Positions 50,211 through 63,300 of a stretch of DNA of 64,000 nucleotides are shown one piece after another; position 1 is the stretch's first letter; the number at the start of each line of letters is the position of its first letter. Source of the stretch: Linanthus parryae (taxonomy: Eukaryota > Streptophyta > Magnoliopsida > Ericales > Polemoniaceae); the NCBI GenBank assembly GCA_023055425.1, contig JALGPY010000004.1, forward strand, positions 21,351,718-21,415,717. Reading direction: 5' to 3'. Both the position numbers and the translations under genes were made by a program. A model generated the notes under the pieces. The model did not search any database. It worked only from the letters and a program-made list of their open reading frames with translations, and was not told the DNA's origin.

Positions 50211-51390
50211 TCTATTTTGCGCAACCAGAGAGGGAGAGATAGATACAGGGACAGAGAGAAGAGGCCGAGAGATAGTGGGATGGTTTGGAGGTGGAGGTTC
50301 CGATGGTGATGGTGGGGCGACGGGGATGGTTGTGGTGATGTTGGCAGCTGTTGTTGTTGTTGTCGTTGTTGCTGCTGTCTCAAGCGAACACAGAGAGAGA
50401 GACAGAGGGATATGAGATTGAGAGGGGGAAAAGGGGTTGGTGGTGATGATGGTGGCTGTAATGGAGGAGGTGGTGTTGGTGTTGGCAGTGGTAGTGGTGG
50501 TTGTTGTTGGTGCCTCTATTTTATCAAGAGGAAGAGGGAGACATAAATTTTTGGTGATGGAGAAGATGGTGGTGGTCAAGACAAGAGAAGAGTGGTGGCA
50601 GTGGTGGTGGTGTTGTTTGTGATGGTGATGGTGGTTGTGGTGATGGTTGTGTTTTTTCTGAAGAAGAAGAGGAAGGAGATGATGGAGTGTTGATTGATGT
50701 GCCACGTCAGCGTGGCCATGTGCCACGTCAGGAGATTATGGACGCGCCGACGTCGGCCATGTGCCACGTCAGCATGCGACGTGGCATGCCACGTCAGCAT
50801 GCGACGTGACATGCCACGTCAGCACCTATGCTGACGTCAGCTGCCACGTCAGCCCGCCACGTTATCGCCACGTCAGCTGCCACGCCATCCGACACGTGGC
50901 TGCCACGTCAGCCACTTGCTGACGTGGCACCGCCGCGTCATCTGCCACGTCAGCCCTAGGGCCACGTCAACAGCCGCCCCCAGCCCTTAGGCGCGTGCGG
51001 CGCGTGGGGGCGGCGTCGGTGGCGCGTGAAGCCCACGCGCCGCCTTCCCGTGCTCCGTTCCCGACGAAATTAATTTTTCCGGGATCGTCTTTTCGTCCTG
51101 ATCCCGATTATGTGGTCAAAATCCAATTTTAACAAGTTTTTGAAAAATGTGTTCTACTGATTGGATCTAGCAGTCCAGATTAATACAGTTCCGAATCTTT
51201 GAAAATTCATAACTAATTCATCGTAAATCCAAAAATTATAAAATTTATATTTCTGGAATCCTCGTGAAAAACTCTACCTAACCATATAGGTTTCGTCTAC
51301 TAGTTATGAAATTTCAGAAACTCGATTTTTAAATCAGATTCGGGAACGCATATCGAGGCACGAAAAACAAACTTATGGCTCTGATACCAA

Positions 51391-51868
51391 TGAAGGGCAG
51401 GAAGGATCTATCACATACAGATCTACAACATGAATTATAGCATAAGATTCATGTGTTTACCTTGTCTTCCTAAGCTCCTTTATGCAGCGGATGATCGTTT
51501 GTTGTTTGCTTTCACGCGCCTCCTTCTTGATCTTGCTCCCACCAATCTAGTGTGAATCTCGAGGACGAACACTTTGATCCACACCATATTCCACCTCCTT
51601 GGATGAAGTTGGAGAGAGACTAGGGTTCTCTACAACTAGTATGAATCTAGACAGAGTAACTTTACTGTGTGGAATAGCCATTAGCCTTAGCATAATGTGT
51701 AGGAGGCTACCTCCTTATATAGGCAAAACTTCTCCTAGGTTTGCACATAAACCCCTAGGGTTTGAGCCTTAGCTACTAACCCCGCTAGTTTGTGCATTAG
51801 TGCAACTAACCCCATAAGGTTATGATTATTGCATTGGGCACCCCACATGGGCGCACCAATTGCTAACA
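51391..51868 (-). repeat. LTR A, copy 5
   Basis: 478 bp, preceded by the complementary PBS and followed by TCTAT. The C block to its left carries a small insertion near 51262. Confidence 0.9.
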
Positions 51869-53039
51869 TCTATTTTGCGCAACCAGAGAGGGAGAGAGAG
51901 ACACAGGGACAGAGAGAAGAGGCCGAGAGATAGTGGGATGGTTTGGAGGTGGAGGTTCCGATGGTGATGGTGGGGCGACGGGGATGGTTGTGGTGATGTT
52001 GGCGGCTGTTGTTGTTGTCGTTGTTGCTGCTGTCTCAAGCGAACACAGAGAGAGAGACAGAGGGATATGAGATTGAGAGGGGGAAAAGGGGTTGGTGGTG
52101 ATGATGGTGGCTGTAATGGAGGAGGTGGTGTTGGTGTTGGCAGTGGTAGTGGTGGTTGTTGTCGGTGCCTCTATTTTATCAAGAGGAAGAGGGAGACATA
52201 AATTTTTGGTGATGGAGAAGATGGTGGTGGTCAAGACAAGAGAAGAGTGGTGGCAGTGGTGGTGGTGTTGTTTGTGATGGTGATGGTGGTTGTGGTGATG
52301 GTTGTGTTTTTTCCGAAGAAGAAGAGGAAGGAGATGATGGAGTGTTGATTGATGTGCCACGTCAGCGTGGCCATGTGCCACGTCAGGAGATTATGGACGC
52401 GCCGACGTCGGCCATGTGCCACGTCAGCATGCGACGTGGCATGCCACGTCATCATGCGACGTGACATGCCACGTCAGCACCTATGCTGACGTCAGCTGCC
52501 ACGTCAGCCCGCCACGTTATCGCCACGTCAGCTGCCACGCCATCCGACACGTGGCTGCCACGTCAGCCACTTGCTGACGTGGCACCGCCGCGTCATCTGC
52601 CACGTCAGCCCTAGGGCCACGTCAACAGCCGCCCCCAGCCCTTAGGCGCGTGCGGCGCGTGGGGGCGGCGTCGGTGGCGCGTGAAGCCCACGCGCCGCCT
52701 TCCCGTGCTCCGTTCCCGACGAAATTAATTTTTCCGGGATCGTCTTTTCGTCCTGATCCCGATTATGTGGTCAAAATCCAATTTTAACAAGTTTTTGAAA
52801 AATGTGTTCTACTGATTGGATCTAGCAGTCCAGATTAATACAGTTCCGAATCTTTGAAAATTCATAACTAATTCATCGTAAATCCAAAAATTATAAAATT
52901 TATATTTCTGGAATCCAAAACTCTACCTAACCATATAGGTTTCGTCTACTAGTTATGAAATTTCAGAAACTCGATTTTTAAATCAGATTCGGGAACGCAT
53001 ATCGAGGCACGAAAAACAAACTTATGGCTCTGATACCAA

Positions 53040-53517
53040 TGAAGGGCAGGAAGGATCTATCACATACAGATCTACAACATGAATTATAGCAGAAGATTCA
53101 TGTGTTTACCTTGTCTTCCTAAGCTCCTTTATGCAGCGGATGATCGTTTGTTGTTTGCTTTCACGCGCCTCCTTCTTGATCTTGCTCCCACCAATCTAGT
53201 GTGAATCTCGAGGACGAACACTTTGATCCACACCATATTCCACCTCCTTGGATGAAGTTGGAGAGAGACTAGGGTTCTCTACAACTAGTATGAATCTAGA
53301 CAGAGTAACTTTACTGTGTGGAATAGCCATTAGCCTTAGCATAATGTGTAGGAGGCTACCTCCTTATATAGGCAAAACTTCTCCTAGGTTTGCACATAAA
53401 CCCCTAGGGTTTGAGCCTTAGCTACTAACCCCTCTAGTTTGTGCATTAGTGCAACTAACCCCATAAGGTTATGATTACTGCATTGGGCACCCCACATGGG
53501 CGCACCAATTGCTAACA
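53040..53517 (-). repeat. LTR A, copy 6
   Basis: 478 bp, preceded by the complementary PBS. TCTAT follows at 53518-53522 and then the native B sequence runs on into the host LTR. Confidence 0.9.
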
Positions 53518-54625
53518 TCTATTTTGCGCAACCAAAGAGGGAGAGAGAGACACAGGGACAGAGAGAAGAGGCCGAGAGATAGTGGGATGGTTTGGAAGTG
53601 GAGGTTCCGATGGTGATGGTGGGGCGACGTGGATGGTTGTGATGATGTTGGCGGCTGTTGTTGTTGTCGTTGTTGCTGCTGTCTCAAGGGAACACAGAGA
53701 GAGAGACAGAGGGATATGAGATTGAGAGGGGGAAAAGGGGTTGGTGGTGATGATGGTGGCTGTAATGGAGGAGGTGGTGTTGGTGTTGGCAGTGGTAGTG
53801 GTGGTTGTTGTTGGTGCCTCTGTTTTATCAAGAGGAAGAGGGAGACATAAATTTTTGGTGATGGAGAAGATGGTGGTGGTCAAGACAAGAGAAGAGTGGT
53901 GGCAGTGGTGGTGGTGTTGTTTGTGATGGTGATGGTGGTTGTGGTGATGGTTGTGTTTTTTCCGAAGAAGAAGAGGAAGGAGATGATGGAGTGTTGATTG
54001 TTTTGGTGGAGAAAAACATAAGAGGAAGTGAGTATTTATAGATGAAAAATGAAGAAGAAAGAAGAAGAATTGGAGATTATAGTTTTGAGAGAACATGTTG
54101 GGGAATAAAGGGGATGCATCTAGTTGGTAGAGGGGGAAAACAAAACTGAGAGTGTTCATACGGGTGAAAGAAAAAGAAGATGGAAGAGAGGAAAAAATGG
54201 GTACCGGGTCGGGTTTGAGCGAAATACGGGTTTTATACATTATACGTATTATTATACCGGGTTATACTTTTATACGGGTCGGTTAAACAAATTACGAATA
54301 GCTAAAAGTATTTTATACGTATATATATATATGCACATATTTATGCTAAACTACATTTACCTCCCCAACTGTTCAATTTAATTAATTTATAACTTCTGAA
54401 AACTACAAGTGTACCCCCAAATTAATATTTAGCTAACTAGTTTTCTTTTCTAAAACTACAATTATCCCTCACAATTGAATCCAACTACTTAATAATGTCT
54501 CGAAACTTACAATTTCAATTTCATTCTTTAATTAATTCATTTAAAACTTTTTTAAATAATAATTAGGACTCGAAACCCTATCAAAATTATCAACTTACCA
54601 TTTTGTATGAAACGGGGGTATTACA
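53518..54625 (-). repeat. Right (5') LTR of the old Tekay-like element, second part
   Basis: Starts with TCTAT and the native B block (CT/CCA-repeat-rich on the minus strand), then continues as unique LTR sequence to GGTATTACA at 54625. His/Thr-rich open frames in B are low-complexity artefacts. Confidence 0.8.
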
Positions 54626-55882
54626 CAAAGTTTAAGTTTTCACTGCTTTGATTGGGTGGGAAAGTTAGCACATTAAGGTGAGCTGACAAGGATTCCACTA
54701 TGTAATTGTGGTGAAAAGACGGGGGCATTTTGGTTTTTTTTCCCTCCATTTTTTATAAAGCAGCAGCTTCTTTTTTTGAAGAAACGCACGGGACCGAGGG
54801 AGTAAGTTTTACAAGTTAACACCATCATTATGATTGAGTTTCTTCAAATTATTTCTCTTTCATAGAAAATTACTTTACGTTTCCTACTCCCAACATTATA
54901 CAAACATATATCACTTAACACGTTTAACCGTCTCAGTCGGGACGAATCGAGAAGTTATGATTAATTTAGGTTTCACAAATCATTGAGTAGGTAAGATTGA
55001 ACATTCTCCAACCCGAATCTATTGCGTCAGGTAGAAATATTCAAGATCATTTCAAAGCGGCTCATGCTCACCTCTACTAGTACTACTTATAAAGGAGAAT
55101 TTTGAAATGGCATAAAAAGACCCGCAAACTAGCTTCTTTCATTATGACTTATTTTTTGTTTCCTAACATCACACTAAGTGAAGATGCTCGCTAGCGGCTC
55201 TAAATTTGGCGCGAAAAAACTCGTTTGGAACTCAGCTCAGTATTTCAATGACCAAGCCTAAACTTGAGCACAATAGGATTCAGGTAACATAGGCTCGACA
55301 ACTCTCCCGTAGGCTCGTGAACACTGCAAGAATTGTAACTTCTAATTTTCTAATATCTAGCCAAACCCAATGTATAAAAGACCTGACATTTTCAAATCTT
55401 TGAAGTATGGAATAACATTTCCATAAATTATACATCTTAGTTTACACCAGCAGAACTGCACATAAGAAGCTGGCATCTGTAACCTGCATGATTTTACTGG
55501 CTGAACCACAAAGCTAGAATATAATTTCTCAGGGGTGGTGACATTCCAGCAATGCATGCAGATACACTCAGATAGCCCATTCTCTGTAAATTATTGAGTA
55601 ACATATCTCACCAAATTTATCGCTACATAGATACATTAATGGATATAAAAAAGGCGATCTTCCTCGCAAGGTGCTGCAATAGACATGCATTGTCTCTTCA
55701 CATAATGAAATGGATGTTCCATGTAAGGGCCTCTTCTGTCAACAGATGTTCATCGTTCATGGTAGATTTATCCTTCTCCTCCTACACAATAACACGAGTA
55801 TGTTTCAATTGTCATTTGTCGTAAAAAAATAATTCGAAGCTTGAAGTAGAAATGAGTTGAAACAGCAGATTGAAACATACAT
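54626..55882. other. Region downstream of the MAPKKK gene
   Basis: Would include the 3' UTR of the minus-strand kinase gene next to 55883 and intergenic DNA. A GGGACCGAGGGAGTA end at about 54791-54805 resembles one terminus of a Stowaway-type MITE, but I could not find its partner. I see no other gene. Confidence 0.5.
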
Positions 55883-58800
55883 TCATATTCCTGTAAAGGC
55901 AAACCGAGATCGATCTTTCTGTCGGTTTAAAAATCGGATAGGAGATGGAGTCTTCACTTCAGCTTTCTGGCGCCTAATCTCTGCAAAATGAGTAGTCAGC
56001 CATAATGATCATGAGAAAAATAAAGGTTTGCTAAGGCTTTGATTGAATCAAGAAATGTAAAGAAACTTAAAAACAAATATTTCTACCCCCAATCAGAACC
56101 CGTGACAGCATGAGCACCTGTATTGGCTTGCAATTCATGCACTAATAACCCGACGACCATGTCTTCAATCATATGCTATGAACAAAACTAAGGGCCATTT
56201 AAAAGCTGCACTAAGTTAAATGACATTGGTGTATTTTCCTGGATTTCAAAAATACCTTTCACCAACAGTCGTAACTACAGATCAAGTTTAAGTTTGACGC
56301 AGTACCAAATCAACACTGAATACCCCTTGCCGGAGAAGAAGCAAGAAATGAGGATATATCAACATATTTTATTCAACTATCTTTAAGGCTAACTAACAGA
56401 TCATGATGACATATATCGTACAGCCACATAAGACTCATCTAACCATCAACCTGCCCCTCCAGCCATTTGAGCTCTGCTTAACTTCTAGTGGAGCATTTTT
56501 AAGGCAACTTGCAAGGATGGACAAGATATTCACACCTATAAGTGGAAGTAGGAAGTTTAAGCATGACATGGAAAAAAGTTTTGCCTTCGTAATAGGGGGG
56601 TGGGTTTGGTGTGAGATTTTTGGTGGATTTTAATCCAAAATCTATCTTTTGGCTTTTTGGACTTTTTCTAAAGGTTTGGTATGAGCTTTTTTGAGTGAAT
56701 TCTGGATTTTGGATTTTGAATTTGTAGTGTTGAGTTGGTGAAAGAAAAAAGTTGGGATTGAGGAGATTTTTTGTGTCTTTTTTCCTGAAAACATTAAAAT
56801 GGCAATATTGTCCTCATTCCTCAATTTCCGATGCATCTTTTTTCTTGAACTTTTTTGTCACAGTCTTTTTTCACACCATCTAGAAGACAGCTTAAATCCA
56901 AAAAGTCAACACCAAACCCACCCAGGATCTTGCGACAAGAAATAGATAAGAAAAAATATAGGGTAAATGACAGAAACCACCCCTGATGTATGGTCAATTA
57001 CCAGGTTACTGGCTTGGATAATACCCAAACCACCCTTCTGTTAAGCCAAAATAGTGACACACACCACCCATCTGTCAATGTCCATCACTAACACATTTTG
57101 TTAGACAACCCTCCAACAACTGGTTTGACATTTTTATCCCCTAATTTTTTGCATTATAGACCAAATTATCCTTCCTTCCTCCTCTCATCTCTTCCTTGTT
57201 TTTGTAACATTTTCACTACCATTACGGCCACCACCAACACTACTACAACCACGACTACCAACAAATAAGTAGTCGATTACACCTAAACAACAACAACAAC
57301 ACACCTCATACTGCTCCCCATACTCGTGCTCAAACCAAACCAAATCCGTGATATTACTTTGGAGTTTGAATTTTTGATGCATCGGAGTTTGCCTGGTGTT
57401 TAACCCGTTTTTTGGCTAGGCAATTCCGATGAAATGAACTTTCTATTGCCTTTCTTGTTTCACATTCAAACAGAGTCCGAGTTCCAAATCAAACCAAAAT
57501 CAAAGGCCAAATTCACCTTCAGACACAAATTTGAATAGATACCCAGGTTGGTGAGCTAGAATTTGAACAACTGATTGAACAAAAATACACAATTGAGCCC
57601 GACTCATATCTCCTACACAATCAGAGAACCAAACCCACAAATTAGAACTCGTCCAGTCCCGTCAAAGAGAACTAGATCAATAAAATAACCATAAGAACCT
57701 CTTACAACTTCGATTCCTCAAGAAACCGAGAGGACCTGCAAAGGTGAAGCAACAATCAAATCCATTTGCAGGAGATGCTGGAAAAGCTCGAGCACTCTCT
57801 GTATGGTCTGCGGTTTACTGAAGCTTTGTAGCTTCCATATGTGGTTCAGTGTTTGGGTTAGGTGGATCGGAGAGGAGGAAGATGGTGGCGTGGGTTCTGG
57901 TGGTTTTGGCATACCTGGGTTCGATTGTGTTGGGGAGAGAGAGAGAGAGAGAAAGAGAAGTGTGGCAGCGCTGGTGGTTGCGGCACTATGGTCCGATTGG
58001 AGGGACAGGAGGTATTGGTTCATGGGTGTCGTAGGTGGAATGGAGAGAGAAGAGGTGATGCAAGGGAAGGGGTTTTTCTTTTTACGTTTTTTTCCCAAGT
58101 TTATGGTGTGCAAATGTAGACAAGGACAGGGGATAAAACAGTCTTTTCATTTGTTCCGCTAGTCAGTGATAAGGGTGGTTTAGGGTATTATCCAAACTAC
58201 AGTGTAGTTATCCGGTACTTTCTCATACCACAGAGGTGGTTTCTGTCATTTACCCAAAAATATATACATATATATACTGAAAATGTAGTCCTATCAGCTG
58301 TGTTTTGTTGTTGCCCGTGGATATCTCGAATTCTTGATAAAATAAATATGTTTATAAACTAGATACAGTTTAACACAAACTGGCACCTTAGACATCGACA
58401 GTCCGATACAAATTAATTTACTTCAGGCCTTTGGCAAATACTACCCCGCATTGTTAATGTTGTGAAAACAGTTCCACCTGTTTGTCATGCAATCATTACC
58501 GGAAGAAGAGGTCAAATTAACTCTCTCCCTTTCCTATAGCCAAGGCCAAGACCACCGTTCTAATTACCACTGCTACCGTCGCAATCTACCGGCATACTAC
58601 ATTAAACACCACAACCATCATTTACTATGTACACCAATAACCCACCAAACATAGTCATTCATCACCAACTTACCACCAATATATCTCCTGACCTGCCTCC
58701 ACTTCACCTCCACAAGCAGTCACCAAGTCCTCACTTTAATCAGACGCACCACCAAAACAATATTTTTCTTTTTTTAATAATGATTAAGAACTACTAATTC

Positions 58801-60301
58801 TACACTAACGGAATGGGCAGGAGTTGAACCCGAGACATCTCTTGCCAAAACGGAGGATCTTTGGCAACTCAATGATACCATTAGGCCACAAAGGCATTAG
58901 TCCACCACCACAAATCGAATACCACTAAAAGAAGATATAAGCCCTCTGAGAAAATGATACTGCCTCTGTTTCTTCTCTTTCAGACTTCACTTTTTGTCAC
59001 TATTCACTGAGTCACCTTGACCCGGTGATTTGATTAGCACAACGATAAAAGAATTTGACAATCTTTGCATGGCCTTGTAGAGTAAACTTTAATCTACAAC
59101 ACCATAAAAAAAATTCAAAAACATATATCGTTTTGCTATCTAATTTCATAGAGTCAAAGTGACCCAATTACGGGTTGAAAAGTCAAAGTAGGACAATTTA
59201 CAAGAAACGGAGGAAGTATTTAACTATACAATAAAATTGCTTGCAATATATCTTGGACTATATCTTCTGAATTACAACCCTATGATTATTTCTATTATAA
59301 AACTTCACTCTTTTAGCCACTCAATCGCCCACATTTTTGGACCCTACTCCTGCTCGTCTCTCCAATCTCTTCATTGTACATCACTATTCTCCCTTATCCC
59401 TTCACGTGCCACTGCACCTCACTATCTCTCATTCACATTGCCAAGTATCTCCACCATATTTTTACCATACATCATAACCTACACAGCAAAAGATTATACT
59501 AAAAGGTACAAAAACAAATGAAACCATTTTTACCCTTCTTGGCCATTCCACCTACTGGTGGTGTAAAACAGCTATTGTCATAGTAGGAGGATGAAATGTG
59601 TGCAGTACACAATTTCCCTAGTAGAGGTATTCATGAGGTCCAAGTCTAAGTTGCAGACTAAGCAATCACTACCTATCGTGTCTGTTTCTAGAAGCATGTG
59701 CTCTTGTGAAGATTGGGCGCTATAAGGAATCTGATAGTCCATCTGCTACGGGTCAACCGTATCATTATCGTTATGAATATTAGTTAATTTAATTTTAATC
59801 GTAAATTAAGTACTTTATTTATTTATTTAATTATCTTGTTTAATTAGTTAACGGGCTGGGTTTTCTTTATGGTTCTTTCCTGGCCCATGTGAGTGAATCG
59901 TCTAGTGGTAGGTTTTTATTATTTAAGCACTTATAGTCTTCAGTTATTTTTATCAGATGAATAGAACAGAAATTTCTTCGTTTGATCACAACTTAGTAGG
60001 TTAGAAACAGCGCCGTAGGCTACAAGCTGCGTGAGAGTTTGTCGGTTTCTCACAAAATCATCACTTTTGATACCTTCGCGGTATTGGTGCTTTCATAGTT
60101 ATCGGCGGAACAGATTTTTCCTGCGCCTACCAACATTAGTGATTGTCACTTATTGCCAATAATTGGCAACCCCATAACCTTGTTTTTTGCTCTTCTTTTT
60201 CCTGTACACACCACCCTACAGACCCACCAAAAAAAGCAACCACTGAACCTCTCCTTGTTTCTCACCCCTGAACCTCACCGATCCACAGCACACCAAAATA
60301 T

Positions 60302-60383
<82 letters not shown>

Positions 60384-63300
60384 TCACTCCTCTCTCTGTT
60401 CGTTCCAGATTAAGAACAAAAGCACGACGACGGAAGTTTCCCCCGACTATTGGTGAACAATTGCTTGCGGCGTTTGCAGGGTTAGAGGCGTTTTGATACA
60501 CATATCGGCAATCTTGAGTCTCGACTCACCGCATTGGAAGCTCGGGCTCAGGATTTCTGCTGCCAGAACAAGCGTCGCAGCCCACCTTCCAGCCACCAGA
60601 CCATTCCGTCCGTCCAACGGCGCCACAGAAGCAAGGAACGGACTGGTTCTCCTTCGCCCCAGCCGCCGGCGATCTCCTCGAAGAATCCGGAGATGTTCAT
60701 GCAGCCAACAGGCTTGCAAGCAAGGCCGCTCCTGAGAAGACCCACACAGGGTTTCACTCGCAGAAGACTTTGACAAGGACCCACTGACCCGAACAGCAGC
60801 TGGGTTAATTCTATCCAGATACCCGACTTCGCCAGGCCAACCGACCCGGAGCTGCGAACCTGGATTGGGCTGTTTGCCAGACCCGGAACCCAGCAATGCA
60901 GAGGACAACAGCGGCCAACGTCGACTACAGGCAGCGCCACCGAAGGGTCGATTTGGACGCCGAATACAGTGACACGGGTTGGCCGCCGCATCCCACTCGC
61001 CGCCGGCCGTATGCCTACACCGACTACTACGGCGACCCATTACCGTACAGGGAGGGTCGCTTTCGGCCTCCTGACCCGCCAAGTTACATGACATGCGACA
61101 CTTATCGCAGTCGATCAAACGCCGCGATCCGCCTTGAGGACAAGGCGATTTTCAACCACGGGGGAGTTGATACGGGTCAACCGTATCATTATTGTTATGA
61201 ATATTAGTTATTGAGTACTATTCGTTAATTAAGTACTTTATTTATTTATTAATTACCTTGTTTAATTAATTAACGGGCTGGGTTTTCTTTACGGTTCTTT
61301 CCTGGCCCATGTGAGTGAACCGTCTAGGTCTAGGTCTCTATTATTTAAGCACTTATAGTCTTCAGTTATTTTTATCAGATGAATAGAACAGAAATTTCTT
61401 CATCTGATCACAACTTAGTAGGTTAGAAACAGCGCCGTGGCTACCAGCGACATGGGAGTTTGTCGATTTCTCACAAAATCGTCACTTTCAATACCTTCGC
61501 TGTATCACCATCTTTTTTGCAGGACAGTTTAGAACCTAGAACTTTTATCTAAGGTGTTATATCTTCTATCTAAGTTACCTGGAACGCGGATCGTTCAGGT
61601 TCATGGAACGGGAACGGAATCGCGGAACGCCATACCCTATGGAATTCGGTACGCCAAAGGTAGGCTTCTTTGGATACCTCTATAGGAGTTTTACCATTTT
61701 CCACAAATCATGAAGTATAAAACTGCTTAACTTATACAATATTTTAAGTTAATACTCGAAAAATAGATGTAACTTAACATCTCCAAATTTAATTTTCCCT
61801 TCTACATAGATACTTCAGGTGAAAGTAGTGAACAAAATTGGGATCGCCAAATTAAGCGATTCGGATCGCTGGTGTTCCATGTTTCGGAACGCGCGATCCA
61901 ATTCGCAATTCGCGGGGGTATGAGTGAATTGTGGTAACATTGCCTTCTGTTCTCCTAGCGAGGGTCTGGTGTTTAAAATGAATCTTGATGTTCTCTTTAA
62001 AATTCTGTCATTTCATATCTTGTTTTATGGTTATAAAGAGCGCCGACTTATATGAAGGAAGACTTTAAAGATATGTACAACATTCTTTTTTCCTAGACGA
62101 TTCAATCTCCCAGGACTAAGAAAGTAGACGTGGCAAAACTTTCTTAAAAAAATATTTCTAGCTGCAGAAAATACACTTGCCTCGTGTTCTTTCAATCTCT
62201 TGATAAAGCTCTTCCTCCCATAACCTTTGTCTCTCAGAAAATGTCTCCCTGTCAGAATAGCAACTTCACTTAGTTATTGTGGGAATTCAGTGATCTTAAA
62301 AGAGAGTCAAAGAAAGAAAATATAAACGCTTCTCATTAAAACCTTGAAATGCTCTGCTCAGGTAGAGGATCGAGAAGGTGCTCTTTCTGTTCACTAGCCC
62401 TCGGTAGCTGTACATTAGGAGAAGCTTGTTCAGCTCCAACGCTTGAGACACGTTTATATGAAGCAAAAACATCGGCAGCAGAAAGTCTTCTGTTAGGCAC
62501 TCGTTTAGGCGACTTGCTTTTAGGAGGTAAACAGGAATTAGTAGATACATTTTCTTTGTTTTCAGTGCCAAGAGCAGTCGGTGAAGTATTTGCATTAAGG
62601 GAATTGGAATTTTTGAACTCTTCATACAGAGGCGTCTGCAGCTTCTTCAGATCTAGAGCCTAAACATGATGACGAGAAAGATGTTAGCATTCAGTCTTAT
62701 AGGCAGGTTGTATTCAAGCCTGGCATGATTTTTGTCATACAAAAAAGGGACATTCTGCACTGAAGCAACAATCAATACCTTTTCATCAAGGAAAGCTCTA
62801 ATCTTTGTCTCGGTTACTTCATCATCATCAGCTGCTGAGGGCCCACCAGGAAATGTGAATTCACTATACCCGTTACAAGATGCTCCAGGGCTTTGAGCAG
62901 CTTTCTCAATTGTTTCACAAGGAAACTCGGGACTTTCATCAAACTTGCAGGGCCAATCATCGCTGGGCTCACTCATAGGATTAAAACTCTAGATTAACAG
63001 GAACGAAACAGTAGCAACCTTTTAGATATTACAAGTTATAATGCTGATCGATAATCATATGTTAAAGGGTATGAGACCAATACTTCACCTTGCCAATATC
63101 AGCAGAAACTAAATTGGAGTTGAACTTTGTTGATGCTCCGACTAAGAGGTCGTCTATGTCATCTAGCTGACACATGTCATCATCATGATTGCTTGATCTC
63201 CAAATTGGGTCAGTGACTCCGAACTTTTCAGGATATATGGTCGAACATCTCACGCTATTATGGACGTCCTTTAGTCTGTTAGATATTCTGGTATAGGATC

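Larger units (their letters stand above)
44937..53517 (-). mobile_element. Tandem array of 478-bp LTRs with duplicated flanking DNA
   Basis: On the plus strand the order is A-(B-C-A)x5. A is a 478-bp LTR; six copies start at 44937, 46520, 48135, 49733, 51391 and 53040. B is the neighbouring host LTR sequence, ending at GTTGATTG and seen in its native place at 53523-54000. C is a piece of element interior ending in a complementary PBS (GCTCTGATACCAA) next to A. TCTAT precedes the first A and follows every A. Periods are 1583, 1615, 1598, 1658 and 1649 bp. Units are highly similar, so the expansion is recent. No coding capacity is present. Confidence 0.92.
55981..62180 (-). other. Large last intron of the MAPKKK gene
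   Basis: About 6.2 kb. Donor reads CGAG|GCAAGT (62181/62180), the recognised GC-AG consensus; acceptor reads TTTTGCAG (55981). It contains a TIR MITE, a Mutator-like element, a SINE, a Stowaway-like MITE and a short LTR element. The stretch 55981-56597 shows no further feature. If unspliced, translation would end after about eight codons (RGKCIFCS then TAG). Confidence 0.8.

Noticed and set aside
45409..54240. Minus-strand His/Thr/Pro-rich open frames repeated five to six times, plus Val/Met-rich plus-strand frames
   Set aside because: They come from CCA/CAC/CTCT low-complexity sequence of the LTR (block B). They have no domain and are open on both strands.
58811..58890. tRNA gene on the minus strand
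   Set aside because: A- and B-box-like motifs exist but the cloverleaf arms do not form; a SINE fits better.
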